DNA of 64,000 nt from CAZSAK01 sp964605155 (GTDB lineage Bacteria; Pseudomonadota; Gammaproteobacteria; SZUA-140): contig CAZSAK010000009.1 in assembly GCA_964605155.1 (NCBI GenBank), positions 1-64,000 of the forward strand, given 5' to 3'. Shown here one piece after another: positions 34,943 to 44,468 of the stretch. The notes under the pieces were generated by a model that was not told the origin of the DNA, did no database searches, and saw nothing but the letters and a program-made list of their open reading frames with translations. Position 1 is the stretch's first letter; each line of letters opens with the position of its first letter. Made by a program: the position numbers and the translations under genes.

Positions 34943-37900
34943 TTATGCCGTTGTTCGATTTCTTGTAGAAGACAGGGGCCAGAGACGGCAAAAAATACTC
35001 TTGATATCCATGCCGATACCCAGCGCGGCGGGTACCGAAAAGAGCGTGATAAACGTCGAGAACATCAGTCCCCACGACAACGCCAGTGCCATGGGGGCGA
35101 CAAACGGATCCATGCCGCCCCACCCATAGGCCGTCGGCAGCAGGCCAACGACGGTAGTGATCGTGGTCAACAGAACAGCGCGCAAACGCCGTTTACCGCT
35201 TTCGACGGCCGCCTCACGCCAGTCTGTGCCCTCTTTTATCTTGCGCTGGATAAACACGGCCATTACCAACGATGAGTTCACCACCACACCGGTGAGCGCC
35301 ACAAAACCCATCAACGCCATGAATGACAACGGTTCACCGTGAATGAAAAAGCCGCAGATGATACCGATGACACCGAACGGTATTGCCAACATCACCAGCA
35401 AAGGGTACGAGATACTGTTGAATTGTATGGCCAGTATGAAAAATATTCCCAGCAACGCGTAGGCGAAACTGATGATCAGCCCGCGCACCGACTCTTCATC
35501 ACGCTCCTGCTCACCGCCAAGGTGATAGTCGACCGATTTGGTGTCGTCATTCAACCATTCCGAATCACGCTGCTTGACCATGGTATTCAATTCACGCGAG
35601 GTGATGGTCTTCGGTTCAACGCCTGCAGAGACATTGATAACCCGGTTGCCATCCTTGTGCCGGATACTGGTGGTACCTGTGGCTTCCTCGATATGTGCCA
35701 GTCTTCCCAGCGGTACCAGCCCGCCGCGTTGATTGGGGATTTCCAACTTCAACAGGGTCTGTAAATCGTGCTGCACGGGTTCCGGGTAACGTATGGTCAC
35801 ATCCACTTCTTCCTTGCCGCGCTTAAGCGTCGATACGCGTAATCCGTCAAAGGCCGCCTTGATATGCTGGGCGACCGTGGCAAGATCCACGCCAGCAAAG
35901 GCCGCCAGCTTGCGATCCAGCACGATATGCATCTCCTTGTCACCGGGCTGCAGGTCACTTTCGATCGATCGGACGCCATCGATATCCGCCAGCATATTCA
36001 TGAGACGTTGGGCCACCCTCTCCTGTGCTGCGACATTCCGTCCGGTGATTTCGACCTGGAGAGCGCGACCAACCGGAGGTCCCGGGGCCTCCATCACGAA
36101 GCTGATGTCCATGGCCGGGAACATTTGTGGAATTTCCTGCTCGAGCTCACCCATTACCTTGTAGGCCGAAATCGAGCGTTCCGTGAACGGAATCAGTATT
36201 ACACGCAGAAAACCGAAGCGATCACCGATCTGTTTGAGCGTCTCACGCTGATCCGCGCTGTTCTCACCCGCCACCATCGTGGTGGTTTCGAGGATATCCG
36301 CATCGATGCGTGCCCTGATCTCGCGATCGAGTTCCTCCAGATTGTCACGCATCTCCTCGAGTGTGGTTCCCACCGGCATGCTGACACGCAGGTAGAAGGT
36401 CGATTCGGCGCCCGGTGGAAACAGTTGAAACTTCATGGTGCCCGCCAGCATCAATGAACCGGCCAGTACCAGTATCGTAACCAGGATGGTCAGATAACGC
36501 AGTCGCACGGCGTAACGCAATATCCACTCATAGACAGAGGTCAGCCACAGGAACAGGCGCCGCTCGCCTGGATGTTTTTTTGGGTTGGCCACATCCCTGA
36601 TGTGGTTGGGCAGGATAAAGATCGCCTCCAGCCACGAGAAGAGCAGCAGTGTGATGACGACGACCGGTATTGCAAAGACAAACTTGCCGATGATCCCCTG
36701 CATGAACATCAACGGCAGAAAGGCGACAATCGTTGTCAGCACCGTGGCAGTGACAGGACCGATGAGTTCAATGGTGCCCGTGATTGCGGCCTGCTCTGGG
36801 CGCATCCCCTGTTCCATATGATATGTGGCATTTTCCCCAATGATGATGGCATCATCCACCATCAGCCCCAGCACCATGATAAAACCGAACATGGTCAACA
36901 GGTTCAGGGTCACGCCGCTGACATGCAACGCCGCCAGACCGGCGAAAAAGATAATCGGTAATCCCCAGGCGGTGGTCAGGGCGACGGCGGGACGTAGAAA
37001 CAGCAACAGTGTAGCCAGAACGAGTATCAAACCTATGGAGCCGTTGCCCGTCAGGACGCCAAGCCGTAATCTTGTAACGGTCGAAAAATCATTGTAGACA
37101 CGGACATTGACGTCTTTACCGTAGATCTGCGGCACGGTTTTGAGATAGGCGCGGATGTTATCGACCAGATCGATCAGATCGGCATCGCCCTTTTTAAGCA
37201 CGATCATGTTGATGGCAGGCTCGCCCATCGCACCGACATAACGCGTCGGCCGTTCCACGTTTTCCGTGACCTCGGCCACGTCCTTGAGGCGCAGGGCATT
37301 GCCCTTTTCATTGGCGCGGATGACAAGGTTTGCCGCATCTTCAGCCGACTTGAATTCACCAGTGATGCGGATGACGCGCTGCCCCTGCGGTAATTTGAGG
37401 AATCCGCCCGGTGCATTGACATTCCAGCCGTTGACCAGCTTCACCACATCATTGATCGCCACACGGTGACGATGCAACCGTTCCGGATCAAGCACGATAC
37501 GGATCTCTTCCTTGCGCTCACCCTGCACCAGCACGTCGGCCACTCCGGAAATATCCAGCACATCGGTCTCGATATCATCCGCGAGCCTTTGCAGCGCCAG
37601 AGGTTCAAATTCACCGAAGATCGTGAAGGACAATATCGGCGTTTGCTCGGATTTGACCTCGATGATCACTGGATCATTCGGCAGGTCGTCAGGCAGATCG
37701 GCACGATTGATCGCCTGCTGCACATCGGATATCAGGCGGGAACGGTCCTCGTAATTCGGATCTATCTCGATGTTGATCTGCATGGTGCCCTGGTAGGCGG
37801 TTGAACGGATGGTGTTGATGCCATCCACCTCTTTCAATTCACGCTCGATCGGTATGACCAGCAGGGTTTCCATTTCCTTCGGTGAGGCGCCGGGATAACT

Positions 37901-38050
37901 GGCATTGATCACGGCGACGTCGAAATTCACGCTGGGGAAGGCCTCACGCTGGATATTGAATGCCGCAAAGCCGCCGGCGACCAGCAGCATGATGGAGAGC
38001 AGGTTTACCAGCAGGCCGCGCTCTACAAAAAAGCGGATCAGCGATGTCAT
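34943..38050 (-). CDS. RND efflux permease (HAE-type)
   Basis: 1035 aa, full length. Membrane segment 1 is at residues 10-30 and the other eleven are visible in two groups; the proton-relay region TM4 has VLGLMVDDAIIIGENA with paired Asp. Large periplasmic loops follow TM1 and TM7. It is a proton-driven drug, solute or lipid exporter of the AcrB superfamily, close to the many 'efflux RND transporter permease subunit' proteins of environmental bacteria; the substrate is unknown. Its start overlaps the end of the tolC-like gene by 4 bases. No periplasmic adaptor gene is next to it. Confidence 0.93.
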   Translation of the reverse strand: MTSLIRFFVERGLLVNLLSIMLLVAGGFAAFNIQREAFPSVNFDVAVINASYPGASPKEMETLLVIPIERELKEVDGINTIRSTAYQGTMQINIEIDPNYEDRSRLISDVQQAINRADLPDDLPNDPVIIEVKSEQTPILSFTIFGEFEPLALQRLADDIETDVLDISGVADVLVQGERKEEIRIVLDPERLHRHRVAINDVVKLVNGWNVNAPGGFLKLPQGQRVIRITGEFKSAEDAANLVIRANEKGNALRLKDVAEVTENVERPTRYVGAMGEPAINMIVLKKGDADLIDLVDNIRAYLKTVPQIYGKDVNVRVYNDFSTVTRLRLGVLTGNGSIGLILVLATLLLFLRPAVALTTAWGLPIIFFAGLAALHVSGVTLNLLTMFGFIMVLGLMVDDAIIIGENATYHMEQGMRPEQAAITGTIELIGPVTATVLTTIVAFLPLMFMQGIIGKFVFAIPVVVITLLLFSWLEAIFILPNHIRDVANPKKHPGERRLFLWLTSVYEWILRYAVRLRYLTILVTILVLAGSLMLAGTMKFQLFPPGAESTFYLRVSMPVGTTLEEMRDNLEELDREIRARIDADILETTTMVAGENSADQRETLKQIGDRFGFLRVILIPFTERSISAYKVMGELEQEIPQMFPAMDISFVMEAPGPPVGRALQVEITGRNVAAQERVAQRLMNMLADIDGVRSIESDLQPGDKEMHIVLDRKLAAFAGVDLATVAQHIKAAFDGLRVSTLKRGKEEVDVTIRYPEPVQHDLQTLLKLEIPNQRGGLVPLGRLAHIEEATGTTSIRHKDGNRVINVSAGVEPKTITSRELNTMVKQRDSEWLNDDTKSVDYHLGGEQERDEESVRGLIISFAYALLGIFFILAIQFNSISYPLLVMLAIPFGVIGIICGFFIHGEPLSFMALMGFVALTGVVVNSSLVMAVFIQRKIKEGTDWREAAVESGKRRLRAVLLTTITTVVGLLPTAYGWGGMDPFVAPMALALSWGLMFSTFITLFSVPAALGIGMDIKSIFCRLWPLSSTRNRTTA

Positions 38051-39570
38051 GGAGTCATGCCTTTGTAAGCCGGCATCACGACTCCCAGTTTGTCGAGCAA
38101 TTCTCCGGTCGACCAGGCATATTGCTTGTCCGCCAGCATCAATGTCAGGCGCTGCAATTCGGCCTGCAATTCCGCGGTATGCAGGTCGCCCTCGAATTGC
38201 ACGAGGGTCGCCGTATCCGATCGTCCGTCACGATAACGCTGCAGCTCCGCCTCGAATTTCTCTTTTTCCGCCTCCACCAGCTGGCGTGCCAGTTTCAGGG
38301 TCTGCTCGCCGGTCGTCAGTGTCGATAATACATCCGCTAATTCATCCTCGACCCGCTCGATGGTCTGGTTGCGTTGTGCCAGGATGCGTTCCCGGCTTAA
38401 TACCGCTTGTTGGAGGTCGGCATTCGACGCGGTGCGGCCGAGTGTATCGCCGAGTTCCAGGGACAGACCTGCAAACCGGTCCGCCGTACTGAACACATCG
38501 TTGGCGGCGCCGCTTGCGTCATCATCCAGCCCCAGGGTGCCGAATTCGGCGACGACATCCAGTTTCATCTTTTTGTCATTGCGGGCGATCGCAACACGGG
38601 ATTCCGCCGCATCGAGACGCGCCTGAAGGATCAGAAATTCCGGCCGCCGCTCCAGTGCCATTGCCACCGACGCCTCGAAACCACCCACGGTATCGCTGAC
38701 GGAATGTTCGTCCACATCCACGGTTACAGGTGCATCGGGTGCACGCAACATCAGACGATTCAATGCGGTCCTGTCGCTGGTCTGTTGTGCAATCGCCTGC
38801 TGATATTCCAGTTTTCTCGCCGCCAGCAAGGCCTCCGTCTGCCTGCGATCAGCGGTCTCGATCAGACCGAACTGTTCCCGAAACTCCTGGTAATCGAGCA
38901 GACGATGCGCCCGCTTCATGGCGACATCGGCAAGTTCGACGCTGACTCCATCCGACAGCAGGCGGAAGTAGATATTGATTGCCTGCAGACTCAGATCACG
39001 CATCACTACTTCACGTTGTAATCTGCTCGCCTCGGTCTCCGCCATGGATGCATTGAGGGCCTCGTTGTAATCGGGACCACCCGCGCCGCGCATCAGCGGT
39101 AGGCGGTAACTCAGGCTCGCATTGCTGCGGTAGGCGGGGTTGATCGTCGCCAACTGGGAGGCGAACGGGGAGGAAAAATTCTGTTTCGTCCTGTTGAAAT
39201 CGATGTTGGCACTGAGAGTGGAACCGCCGGAGAAGGGTTTGCTGATGCTCCCCGAAAACTGGCCGGTATGTGTTTCATCTGGCTGAAAGTCACTTGCAGG
39301 CGGCGTCTGATCTTCACGCACACCGATACTCCCGCTTAGAGTCGGATCAAGCCGGCCCTCGATACGGTCGGAATCCGTTTGTGAGATCGCCGTATCGATA
39401 TCGCTGATAACAAGGTCGGGATGTCTTTCGATGACGCTTTTGATGACTTCGGCAAGTGTAAATTGATGTGAACCATCCGCCGCCGCATATCCGCATGATG
39501 ATGCACACATGGCGACCATCATGGCCACTGCCATCATGACCATTGTAAGAGATGATCTGAAAGGTATCAT
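38047..39570 (-). CDS. TolC-family outer-membrane channel protein
   Basis: 507 aa. A signal peptide (residues 1-31, ...GYAAADG) is followed by two halves of long helices and short barrel strands, such as LSYRLPLMRGAGG and QRYRDGRSDTATLVQFEGDL, typical for outer-membrane efflux proteins (OEP). It should form the exit duct for the RND pump encoded right after it. The ATG at 39570 has no clear ribosome site; a further internal ATG lies within the signal region. Confidence 0.92.
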   Translation of the reverse strand: MIPFRSSLTMVMMAVAMMVAMCASSCGYAAADGSHQFTLAEVIKSVIERHPDLVISDIDTAISQTDSDRIEGRLDPTLSGSIGVREDQTPPASDFQPDETHTGQFSGSISKPFSGGSTLSANIDFNRTKQNFSSPFASQLATINPAYRSNASLSYRLPLMRGAGGPDYNEALNASMAETEASRLQREVVMRDLSLQAINIYFRLLSDGVSVELADVAMKRAHRLLDYQEFREQFGLIETADRRQTEALLAARKLEYQQAIAQQTSDRTALNRLMLRAPDAPVTVDVDEHSVSDTVGGFEASVAMALERRPEFLILQARLDAAESRVAIARNDKKMKLDVVAEFGTLGLDDDASGAANDVFSTADRFAGLSLELGDTLGRTASNADLQQAVLSRERILAQRNQTIERVEDELADVLSTLTTGEQTLKLARQLVEAEKEKFEAELQRYRDGRSDTATLVQFEGDLHTAELQAELQRLTLMLADKQYAWSTGELLDKLGVVMPAYKGMTP

Positions 39571-39656
39571 ATGGACGTAACGGGATATCAGGACATGCGG
39601 AGTGTATTTATTGTTGTCACTGGTTAATTGTGATCATTTTACATCTCATTAAAATG

Positions 39657-39689
39657 AATAAGTGTAACAGAGTGTTACATAGGCTTATT
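39657..39689 (-). terminator. Terminator of the tRNA operon
   Basis: TGTAACA-GAG-TGTTACA is a perfect 7-bp inverted repeat (39663-39679), extended by AATAAG/CTTATT at the outer ends. It lies 17 bases past the tRNA-Leu CCA end, and CATTTTAATG follows on the minus strand. Confidence 0.6.
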
Positions 39690-39706
39690 AATAAAATATT
39701 ACGAGT

Positions 39707-39795
39707 TGGTGCCCGGGGCCGGAGTCGAACCGGCACGGGAGTTAAGTCCCGAGGGATTTTAAGTCCCTTGTGTCTACCAATTTCACCACCCGGGC
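39707..39795 (-). tRNA. tRNA-Leu(UAA)
   Basis: 89 nt including an encoded CCA (39707-39709). Acceptor arms GCCCGGG/CCCGGGC pair, the anticodon arm is AGGGA-CTTAAAA-TCCCT with anticodon TAA, a long variable arm (CGGGACTTAACTCCCG) is present as in leucine tRNAs, and GGTTCGACTCC forms the T arm. It is the third tRNA of the leftward pgsA-flanking cluster, like E. coli leuZ. Confidence 0.97.
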
Positions 39796-39802
39796 AGGTA
39801 TA

Positions 39803-39876
39803 TGGAGGCTGAGGTCGGATTCGAACCGGCGTACACGGCTTTGCAGGCCGCTGCATAACCACTCTGCCACTCAGCC
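39803..39876 (-). tRNA. tRNA-Cys(GCA)
   Basis: 74 nt including CCA. The acceptor is GGCTGAG/CTCAGCC with discriminator U, the hallmark for cysteine, and the anticodon arm GCGGC-CTGCAAA-GCCGT carries GCA. It is 7 bases upstream of tRNA-Leu and probably on the same transcript, as in E. coli cysT. Confidence 0.97.
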
Positions 39877-40076
39877 AGATTGATCAAGCGAAATATTCCC
39901 GTCGTAAAGTCTCTTGTTCGTTATTCAGATTGTTACGCTTCCCATGCGCGATGTATATATGCCACGCAGTGGAAGTATGAGTATCTCGCATCCATCTCAA
40001 CGATGAAGATATGTCCGGGATGACAGTCTCAACGCAGTGTAGTTGTATTTGAAATTCTCAACACATCGAGGGAATT

Positions 40077-40152
<76 letters not shown>

Positions 40153-40212
40153 CCTCTAAACAAAAGGTTATATTGTATTCATACACTTAGCAGTGTCAAG
40201 CTAGGTGTAACA

Positions 40213-40776
40213 TTAATTATCATTGTGCCTGTCATTCAACGACGGCCATGCCATGATCAGGTATTTGATCATCGACCACAGGGTAAGGCCAGCGGCAATA
40301 TACAACGCTATCATTCCCAACGGGTAGATCTGAATGACCCATACAGGTTCATGATAGAGCAACATGATGATCGCCGCCATCTGCGAACCGGTCTTTATCT
40401 TGCCGGCCATGTTTACGGCAACCCTGGTGCTTTTACCGATCTCGGCCATCCATTCACGCAATGCCGATACGGCGATCTCCCGCCCGATAATCACCGCGGC
40501 GGGCACCGCCAACCAGGGAGTTGGATGCGCCTGCACCAGTAACACCAGGGCAACGGCCACCATAAGCTTGTCCGCCACCGGGTCGAGAAAGGCACCGAAT
40601 GTCGATATCTGGTTAAAACGTCGCGCCAGATAACCGTCCAGCCAGTCCGTGATAGCCGCCAGGGAAAATATGATCGCCGAGGCAATGTGTACCCATTTGA
40701 GAGGCAGATAAAAGACGATGACAAAGACCGGTATGAGACCGATGCGAATAAGTGTCAGGTAGGTTGCGATTGTCAT
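40213..40776 (-). CDS. pgsA: CDP-diacylglycerol-glycerol-3-phosphate 3-phosphatidyltransferase
   Basis: 187 aa. It makes phosphatidylglycerol phosphate, the committed step to phosphatidylglycerol and cardiolipin. The CDP-alcohol phosphatidyltransferase motif D-G-x2-A-R-x8-G-x3-D-x3-D is intact in DWLDGYLARRFNQISTFGAF followed by LDPVAD. Four hydrophobic segments are seen. It lies between uvrC and tRNA-Gly, as in E. coli. Only 42 bases separate it from uvrC. Confidence 0.97.
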   Translation of the reverse strand: MTIATYLTLIRIGLIPVFVIVFYLPLKWVHIASAIIFSLAAITDWLDGYLARRFNQISTFGAFLDPVADKLMVAVALVLLVQAHPTPWLAVPAAVIIGREIAVSALREWMAEIGKSTRVAVNMAGKIKTGSQMAAIIMLLYHEPVWVIQIYPLGMIALYIAAGLTLWSMIKYLIMAWPSLNDRHNDN

Positions 40777-40818
40777 AAAAAATTAGTAGCGTCGCTGAAT
40801 TCCCGGCAGTGAACATTT

Positions 40819-42648
40819 TTAATGGAAGGTATCATAAATCTGCCTGGCAAGCTGCAGGCTGATGCCTTCCACGTTTGCCAGATCTTCAATCCCGGCGCGG
40901 GCAATGCCCTGCAGGCCACCGAATTGTTTGAGCAACCGGCGACGGCGGCTCGGACCGATGCCCCTTATGCCTTCAAGCTTGGATGTATTGTTATTCCTGG
41001 CGCGCCGCATCCGATGGCCCGTTATGGCAAAGCGGTGCGCCTCGTCCCTGATATGCTGGATCAGGTGCAGGGCTATTGAATCGGCTGGCAGGCTGGTCGT
41101 CCGCTGTGACTGTGACAGGTACAGTTTCTCCCTGCCGGGTTTGCGCCCCTCGCCCTTGGCGATGCCGATGATAATGACATCGCTGACCTGGAGTTCTTCC
41201 AGGACATCCTCCGCCTGCCTGACCTGGCCCTTGCCGCCATCAATAAACAGGATGTCCGGCAGACGTCCCTCTCCTTCCTTCAAGCGGGTGTATCGCCTGG
41301 ACAGCGCCTGCTTCATGGCCGCATAGTCATCACCGCTCGTGATGCCCTCGATGTTAAACCGCCGGTAATCGGACTTGACGGGACCTTCGGTATCGAACAC
41401 CACGCATGCGGCCACGGTGGACGCACCGGACGTGTGGCTGATATCGAAACACTCCAGCCGTTGCGGCAGGTTATCGAGCTGTAGCACTTCCTGTAAGGCG
41501 ACAAGTCGTTGTGTCATATTGGTCCGGCTGGCCAGGTGGCGCTGGATATTCTGTTCGGCATTGGTGACGGCCATGGACAGCCAGCGAGAACGTTCACCCC
41601 TTGTGCGGCTGTTTATCTGGACGCGATGCCCGGCGGTTTCGCTCAATACCTCCTGCACCAGGCGATTGTCGGTAATCACATGATTGATGACGATCTCCTT
41701 TGGTACCTCCCTGCCGAGGTAATACTGTGGCAGGAATGCAGACAGGATGGTTGCCGCATCGGCATCGTGCGGGTGCCGCGGGAAAAAGGTCTTGTTACCG
41801 AGATTGCGCCCGTTGCGGATGTAGAACACCTCGACGCAACCGACGCCGTTCATGACCACACAGGCGATGACATCGATATCGCCCTTATCACCGCTGATAT
41901 ACTGTTTTTCCTGTATCCTGCGCAGACTGGCGATCTGGTCCCGGTAATGGGCCGCATCCTCGAATGCGAGTTGTTGTGATGCCTGATCCATCCTCTCCAC
42001 CAGTTCATCGATCACCTGCGGATTTTTCCCCTGCAGGAACATCACGGCGTGGCGCACATCGTTTTTGTAAGCATTGGCGTCGATCAGGCCCACGCACGGC
42101 GCAGTGCAGCGCTTGATCTGGTATTGCAGGCAGGGCCTTGATCGGTTGCGGAAAAAGCTGTCCTCACACTGACGGATCTTGAAGACCTTTTGTAATAGAT
42201 TCAGCGTTTCGTGAACGGCGCCTGCACTGGGATAAGGCCCGAAATACCGGCCACTGCCATGTTTTGCACCACGGTGAATACTGATTCGCGGAAATTCCTG
42301 GTCACTCGAGAGGTAGATATACGGGTAACTCTTGTCGTCACGCAGCAGGACGTTGTAGCGTGGTTTGAGTTCCTTGATGAGATTGTTTTCGAGCAGTAAT
42401 GCCTCGTTCTCGGTATGGGTGATGGTGACTTCTATGGCATGGACGTTGGCCATCAGCGATTGTGTCTTGGCCGAGGCACCTGTACGCGTGAAATAGCTGG
42501 AGACACGTTTTTTCAGGTTGCGCGCCTTACCGACATACAGTACCTCTCCCCCGGTATCGAGCATGCGATAGACACCCGGCAAGGTCGTTAGGTCTTTTAT
42601 AAAGCCCTTCGCATCAAAGTCGGGGGTATCCACTGCTTCAGTGTTCAT
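40819..42648 (-). CDS. uvrC: Excinuclease ABC subunit C
   Basis: 609 aa, full length. The GIY-YIG nuclease for the 3' cut is at residues 15-100 (LPGVYRMLDTGGEVLYVGKA). A cysteine-rich stretch and the UVR (UvrB-binding) motif follow near 205-240. The RNase H-like nuclease for the 5' cut is in the C-terminal half (ECFDISHTSGASTVAACVVF, FIDGGKGQV), and two helix-hairpin-helix motifs end the protein (IRGIGPSRRRRLLKQFG; VEGISLQLARQI). It acts with UvrA and UvrB in nucleotide excision repair. It overlaps the glycosylase gene by 11 bases. Confidence 0.98.
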   Translation of the reverse strand: MNTEAVDTPDFDAKGFIKDLTTLPGVYRMLDTGGEVLYVGKARNLKKRVSSYFTRTGASAKTQSLMANVHAIEVTITHTENEALLLENNLIKELKPRYNVLLRDDKSYPYIYLSSDQEFPRISIHRGAKHGSGRYFGPYPSAGAVHETLNLLQKVFKIRQCEDSFFRNRSRPCLQYQIKRCTAPCVGLIDANAYKNDVRHAVMFLQGKNPQVIDELVERMDQASQQLAFEDAAHYRDQIASLRRIQEKQYISGDKGDIDVIACVVMNGVGCVEVFYIRNGRNLGNKTFFPRHPHDADAATILSAFLPQYYLGREVPKEIVINHVITDNRLVQEVLSETAGHRVQINSRTRGERSRWLSMAVTNAEQNIQRHLASRTNMTQRLVALQEVLQLDNLPQRLECFDISHTSGASTVAACVVFDTEGPVKSDYRRFNIEGITSGDDYAAMKQALSRRYTRLKEGEGRLPDILFIDGGKGQVRQAEDVLEELQVSDVIIIGIAKGEGRKPGREKLYLSQSQRTTSLPADSIALHLIQHIRDEAHRFAITGHRMRRARNNNTSKLEGIRGIGPSRRRRLLKQFGGLQGIARAGIEDLANVEGISLQLARQIYDTFH

Positions 42649-43288
42649 CCCTGTTATTGATCAATTTACAGATCCGTTTGAAAACCGCCGAGAACATGGC
42701 CTCCGTCAATCGGCGTGTCTGGGTGTTGTAACGGCTGCAATGATATGAGTCGATCAGCAACCTGCCATCCGGTAATACGTGTTCCGCGCCATGGGCAAAC
42801 TTGCAGGATTGCAGTGTTAGCTGCTGGGCCTTCAATACCGCATTATGGGCGATCGTACCCAGCGCCAGTATGACCGCATCAGGCCCGAGGCCAAGGATCT
42901 CGTTACGCAGATAGTGATTGCACATGGTGATTTCATCCGGTGCGGGCTTGTTACGGGGTGGCAGACACTTCACGGCATTGGTAATCCTGCAGCCTTTCAA
43001 CTGCAGCCCGTCGGACCTGGATACGGAGGTGTCTATATTGCTAAAACCAAATTTAAACAACGTATTATAAAGTAAAATTCCAGCAAAATCTCCGGTAAAG
43101 GGGCGGCCTGTGGCATTGGCACCGTGTAGGCCGGGCGCCAGACCCACGATGAGTAAATCGGGATCAGGGTCACCGAATGGGGGCACGGGGCGCGCGTGGT
43201 ACCCGGGGTAGTGATCTTTTATTTCGGTAAGGTAGGATGCCAGCCGCGGACAACGCCGGCATGCGGGATCAAACGTTTGATTGTTCAC
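42638..43288 (-). CDS. Uracil-DNA glycosylase, family 5 (UDGb-like)
   Basis: 216 aa. Motif 1 is GLAPGLHGANATGRPFTGD and motif 2 is DSYHCSRYNTQT; C10 and C13 (CRRCPR) with later cysteines fit the [4Fe-4S] cluster of families 4 and 5. GLAPGLHGAN rather than GEAPG points to family 5, which removes uracil and other deaminated bases. It overlaps uvrC, so two repair enzymes are made together. Confidence 0.9.
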   Translation of the reverse strand: MNNQTFDPACRRCPRLASYLTEIKDHYPGYHARPVPPFGDPDPDLLIVGLAPGLHGANATGRPFTGDFAGILLYNTLFKFGFSNIDTSVSRSDGLQLKGCRITNAVKCLPPRNKPAPDEITMCNHYLRNEILGLGPDAVILALGTIAHNAVLKAQQLTLQSCKFAHGAEHVLPDGRLLIDSYHCSRYNTQTRRLTEAMFSAVFKRICKLINNRDEH

Positions 43289-43304
43289 ACAGTGTCAGTG
43301 AGGT

Positions 43305-43841
43305 CTATATGCCGATCGGTATCACGGCCGTTGCCTGGGGTCCATCTGCACCCTGCTCTTCGACAAAACGCACCTCCATCCCTGTGACAAGCTTGTCAAA
43401 GTCGTTGTCCTTGATACTGTTGCGATGAAAATAGACCTCTCTCCCGTCAGGTGTGCCGATAAAACCGTAGTCGTTATCCGGAAACAGTCTTAATACATGC
43501 CCCTGGGGATGAGATTCATGTACCTTGATGTCGCCCCGCTGCTTGCGGGCATAGCCCTGTATTTGACGCCGCGCCGCATCGAAGGCGTCACGAATCGCGA
43601 CGTATAGATCTTCATGGGGTTCCCGCTTGACGACCAGCTCACCACCGGGCACGGTGATATCGATACGCACGTTGTATTGCACACCCTGATGCTGATGGCG
43701 ATGCGGTGCATCCACCACCACCCTGCAACTCATGATCCTGTCATAAAATGTGTCAAGTTTGGCCGCCTTCTCGCGTATGGAGGTTTCTGCTGCCTCGGAT
43801 AGTGATATGTTTCTTGCTGTTATCTGCAAGGGTAGCTTCAT
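43305..43841 (-). CDS. Hibernation-promoting factor fused to a cold-shock domain
   Basis: 178 aa. Residues 1-100 are an HPF/RaiA domain (PLQITARNISLSEAAETSIRE, pattern only; then KREPHEDLYVAIRDAFDAARRQ), which inserts into the ribosome decoding site. Residues 105-175 form an OB-fold of cold-shock type (GHVLRLFPDNDYGFIGTPDG, EVYFHRNSI). The RNP motifs are diverged (YGFI, YFHR), so RNA binding is likely. This layout is known from other proteobacteria. AGGAG lies 10 bases before the ATG. It is 16 bases downstream-facing to the glycosylase gene, and may share its transcript. Confidence 0.88.
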   Translation of the reverse strand: MKLPLQITARNISLSEAAETSIREKAAKLDTFYDRIMSCRVVVDAPHRHQHQGVQYNVRIDITVPGGELVVKREPHEDLYVAIRDAFDAARRQIQGYARKQRGDIKVHESHPQGHVLRLFPDNDYGFIGTPDGREVYFHRNSIKDNDFDKLVTGMEVRFVEEQGADGPQATAVIPIGI

Positions 43842-44163
43842 CGTCGTGGATCTCCTGGATAGATTGTCATCTGACCGATTACTGCCAATTTTACTACTAG
43901 CTATTGTTTTACATCAGTATTTGCGCCAAGCGCACAACCCCGCAGCCGCAGGGATTGCCTGTCATGTCATTTTAAAGGATACCACCTTGATGCCGATAGG
44001 GAACCCTGAATGTATTTTTATGATTCTCAACTAAGTGATTGTTTCCAATGATATCCACTTGGTACTTACAGTCAAGGGCCGCGGATGTCGATTGAACAGC
44101 AACAACAGGTGTCGTTGGGAAAATCAGATCATAAGCGCCCAAAACACGCAGGAGAACAATACG
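43842..44163. other. Divergent promoter region of the HPF gene and DUF6763 gene
   Basis: 322 bases. I see no gene, repeat or FNR-type site. An open frame upstream of 44164 is just the extension of the DUF6763 frame. Confidence 0.5.
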
Positions 44164-44448
44164 ATGACCCTGATGCACGAACCAAAAATCGGCAATTGGT
44201 ATGAATCCACCGACAGCCTGTCTTTCAAGGTTGTCGATATCGATCACAAAGAAAAAACCATAGAGATTCAATTCCTCGATGGGTCACATGACGATATAGA
44301 TTTTGATGTCTGGAACAGTTGGGAAGCGGAATCCATCGTACCTCCGCAAGACTGGGAAGGCCTCTGTGATGATGATCGCGGTGCGCGGGACAATGAAGAA
44401 GATGTTGATGACACCATCGGAGATTATACGGAGATAAAAGAATACTGA
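44164..44448 (+). CDS. Small acidic protein, DUF6763-like
   Basis: 94 aa from ATG 44164, with AGGAGA 9-10 bases upstream; the frame is open for 43 more codons upstream but these look non-coding. The core is KIGNWYESTDSLSFKVVDID, then IEIQFLDGSHDDIDFDVW and VPPQDWEG, with a very acidic tail. I associate this pattern with a small uncharacterised family in gammaproteobacteria (DUF6763). It may be a small beta-barrel adaptor; function unknown. It is convergent with zwf. Confidence 0.75.
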   Translation: MTLMHEPKIGNWYESTDSLSFKVVDIDHKEKTIEIQFLDGSHDDIDFDVWNSWEAESIVPPQDWEGLCDDDRGARDNEEDVDDTIGDYTEIKEY

Positions 44449-44468
44449 TATCGAGGCGTTATCGTTTG

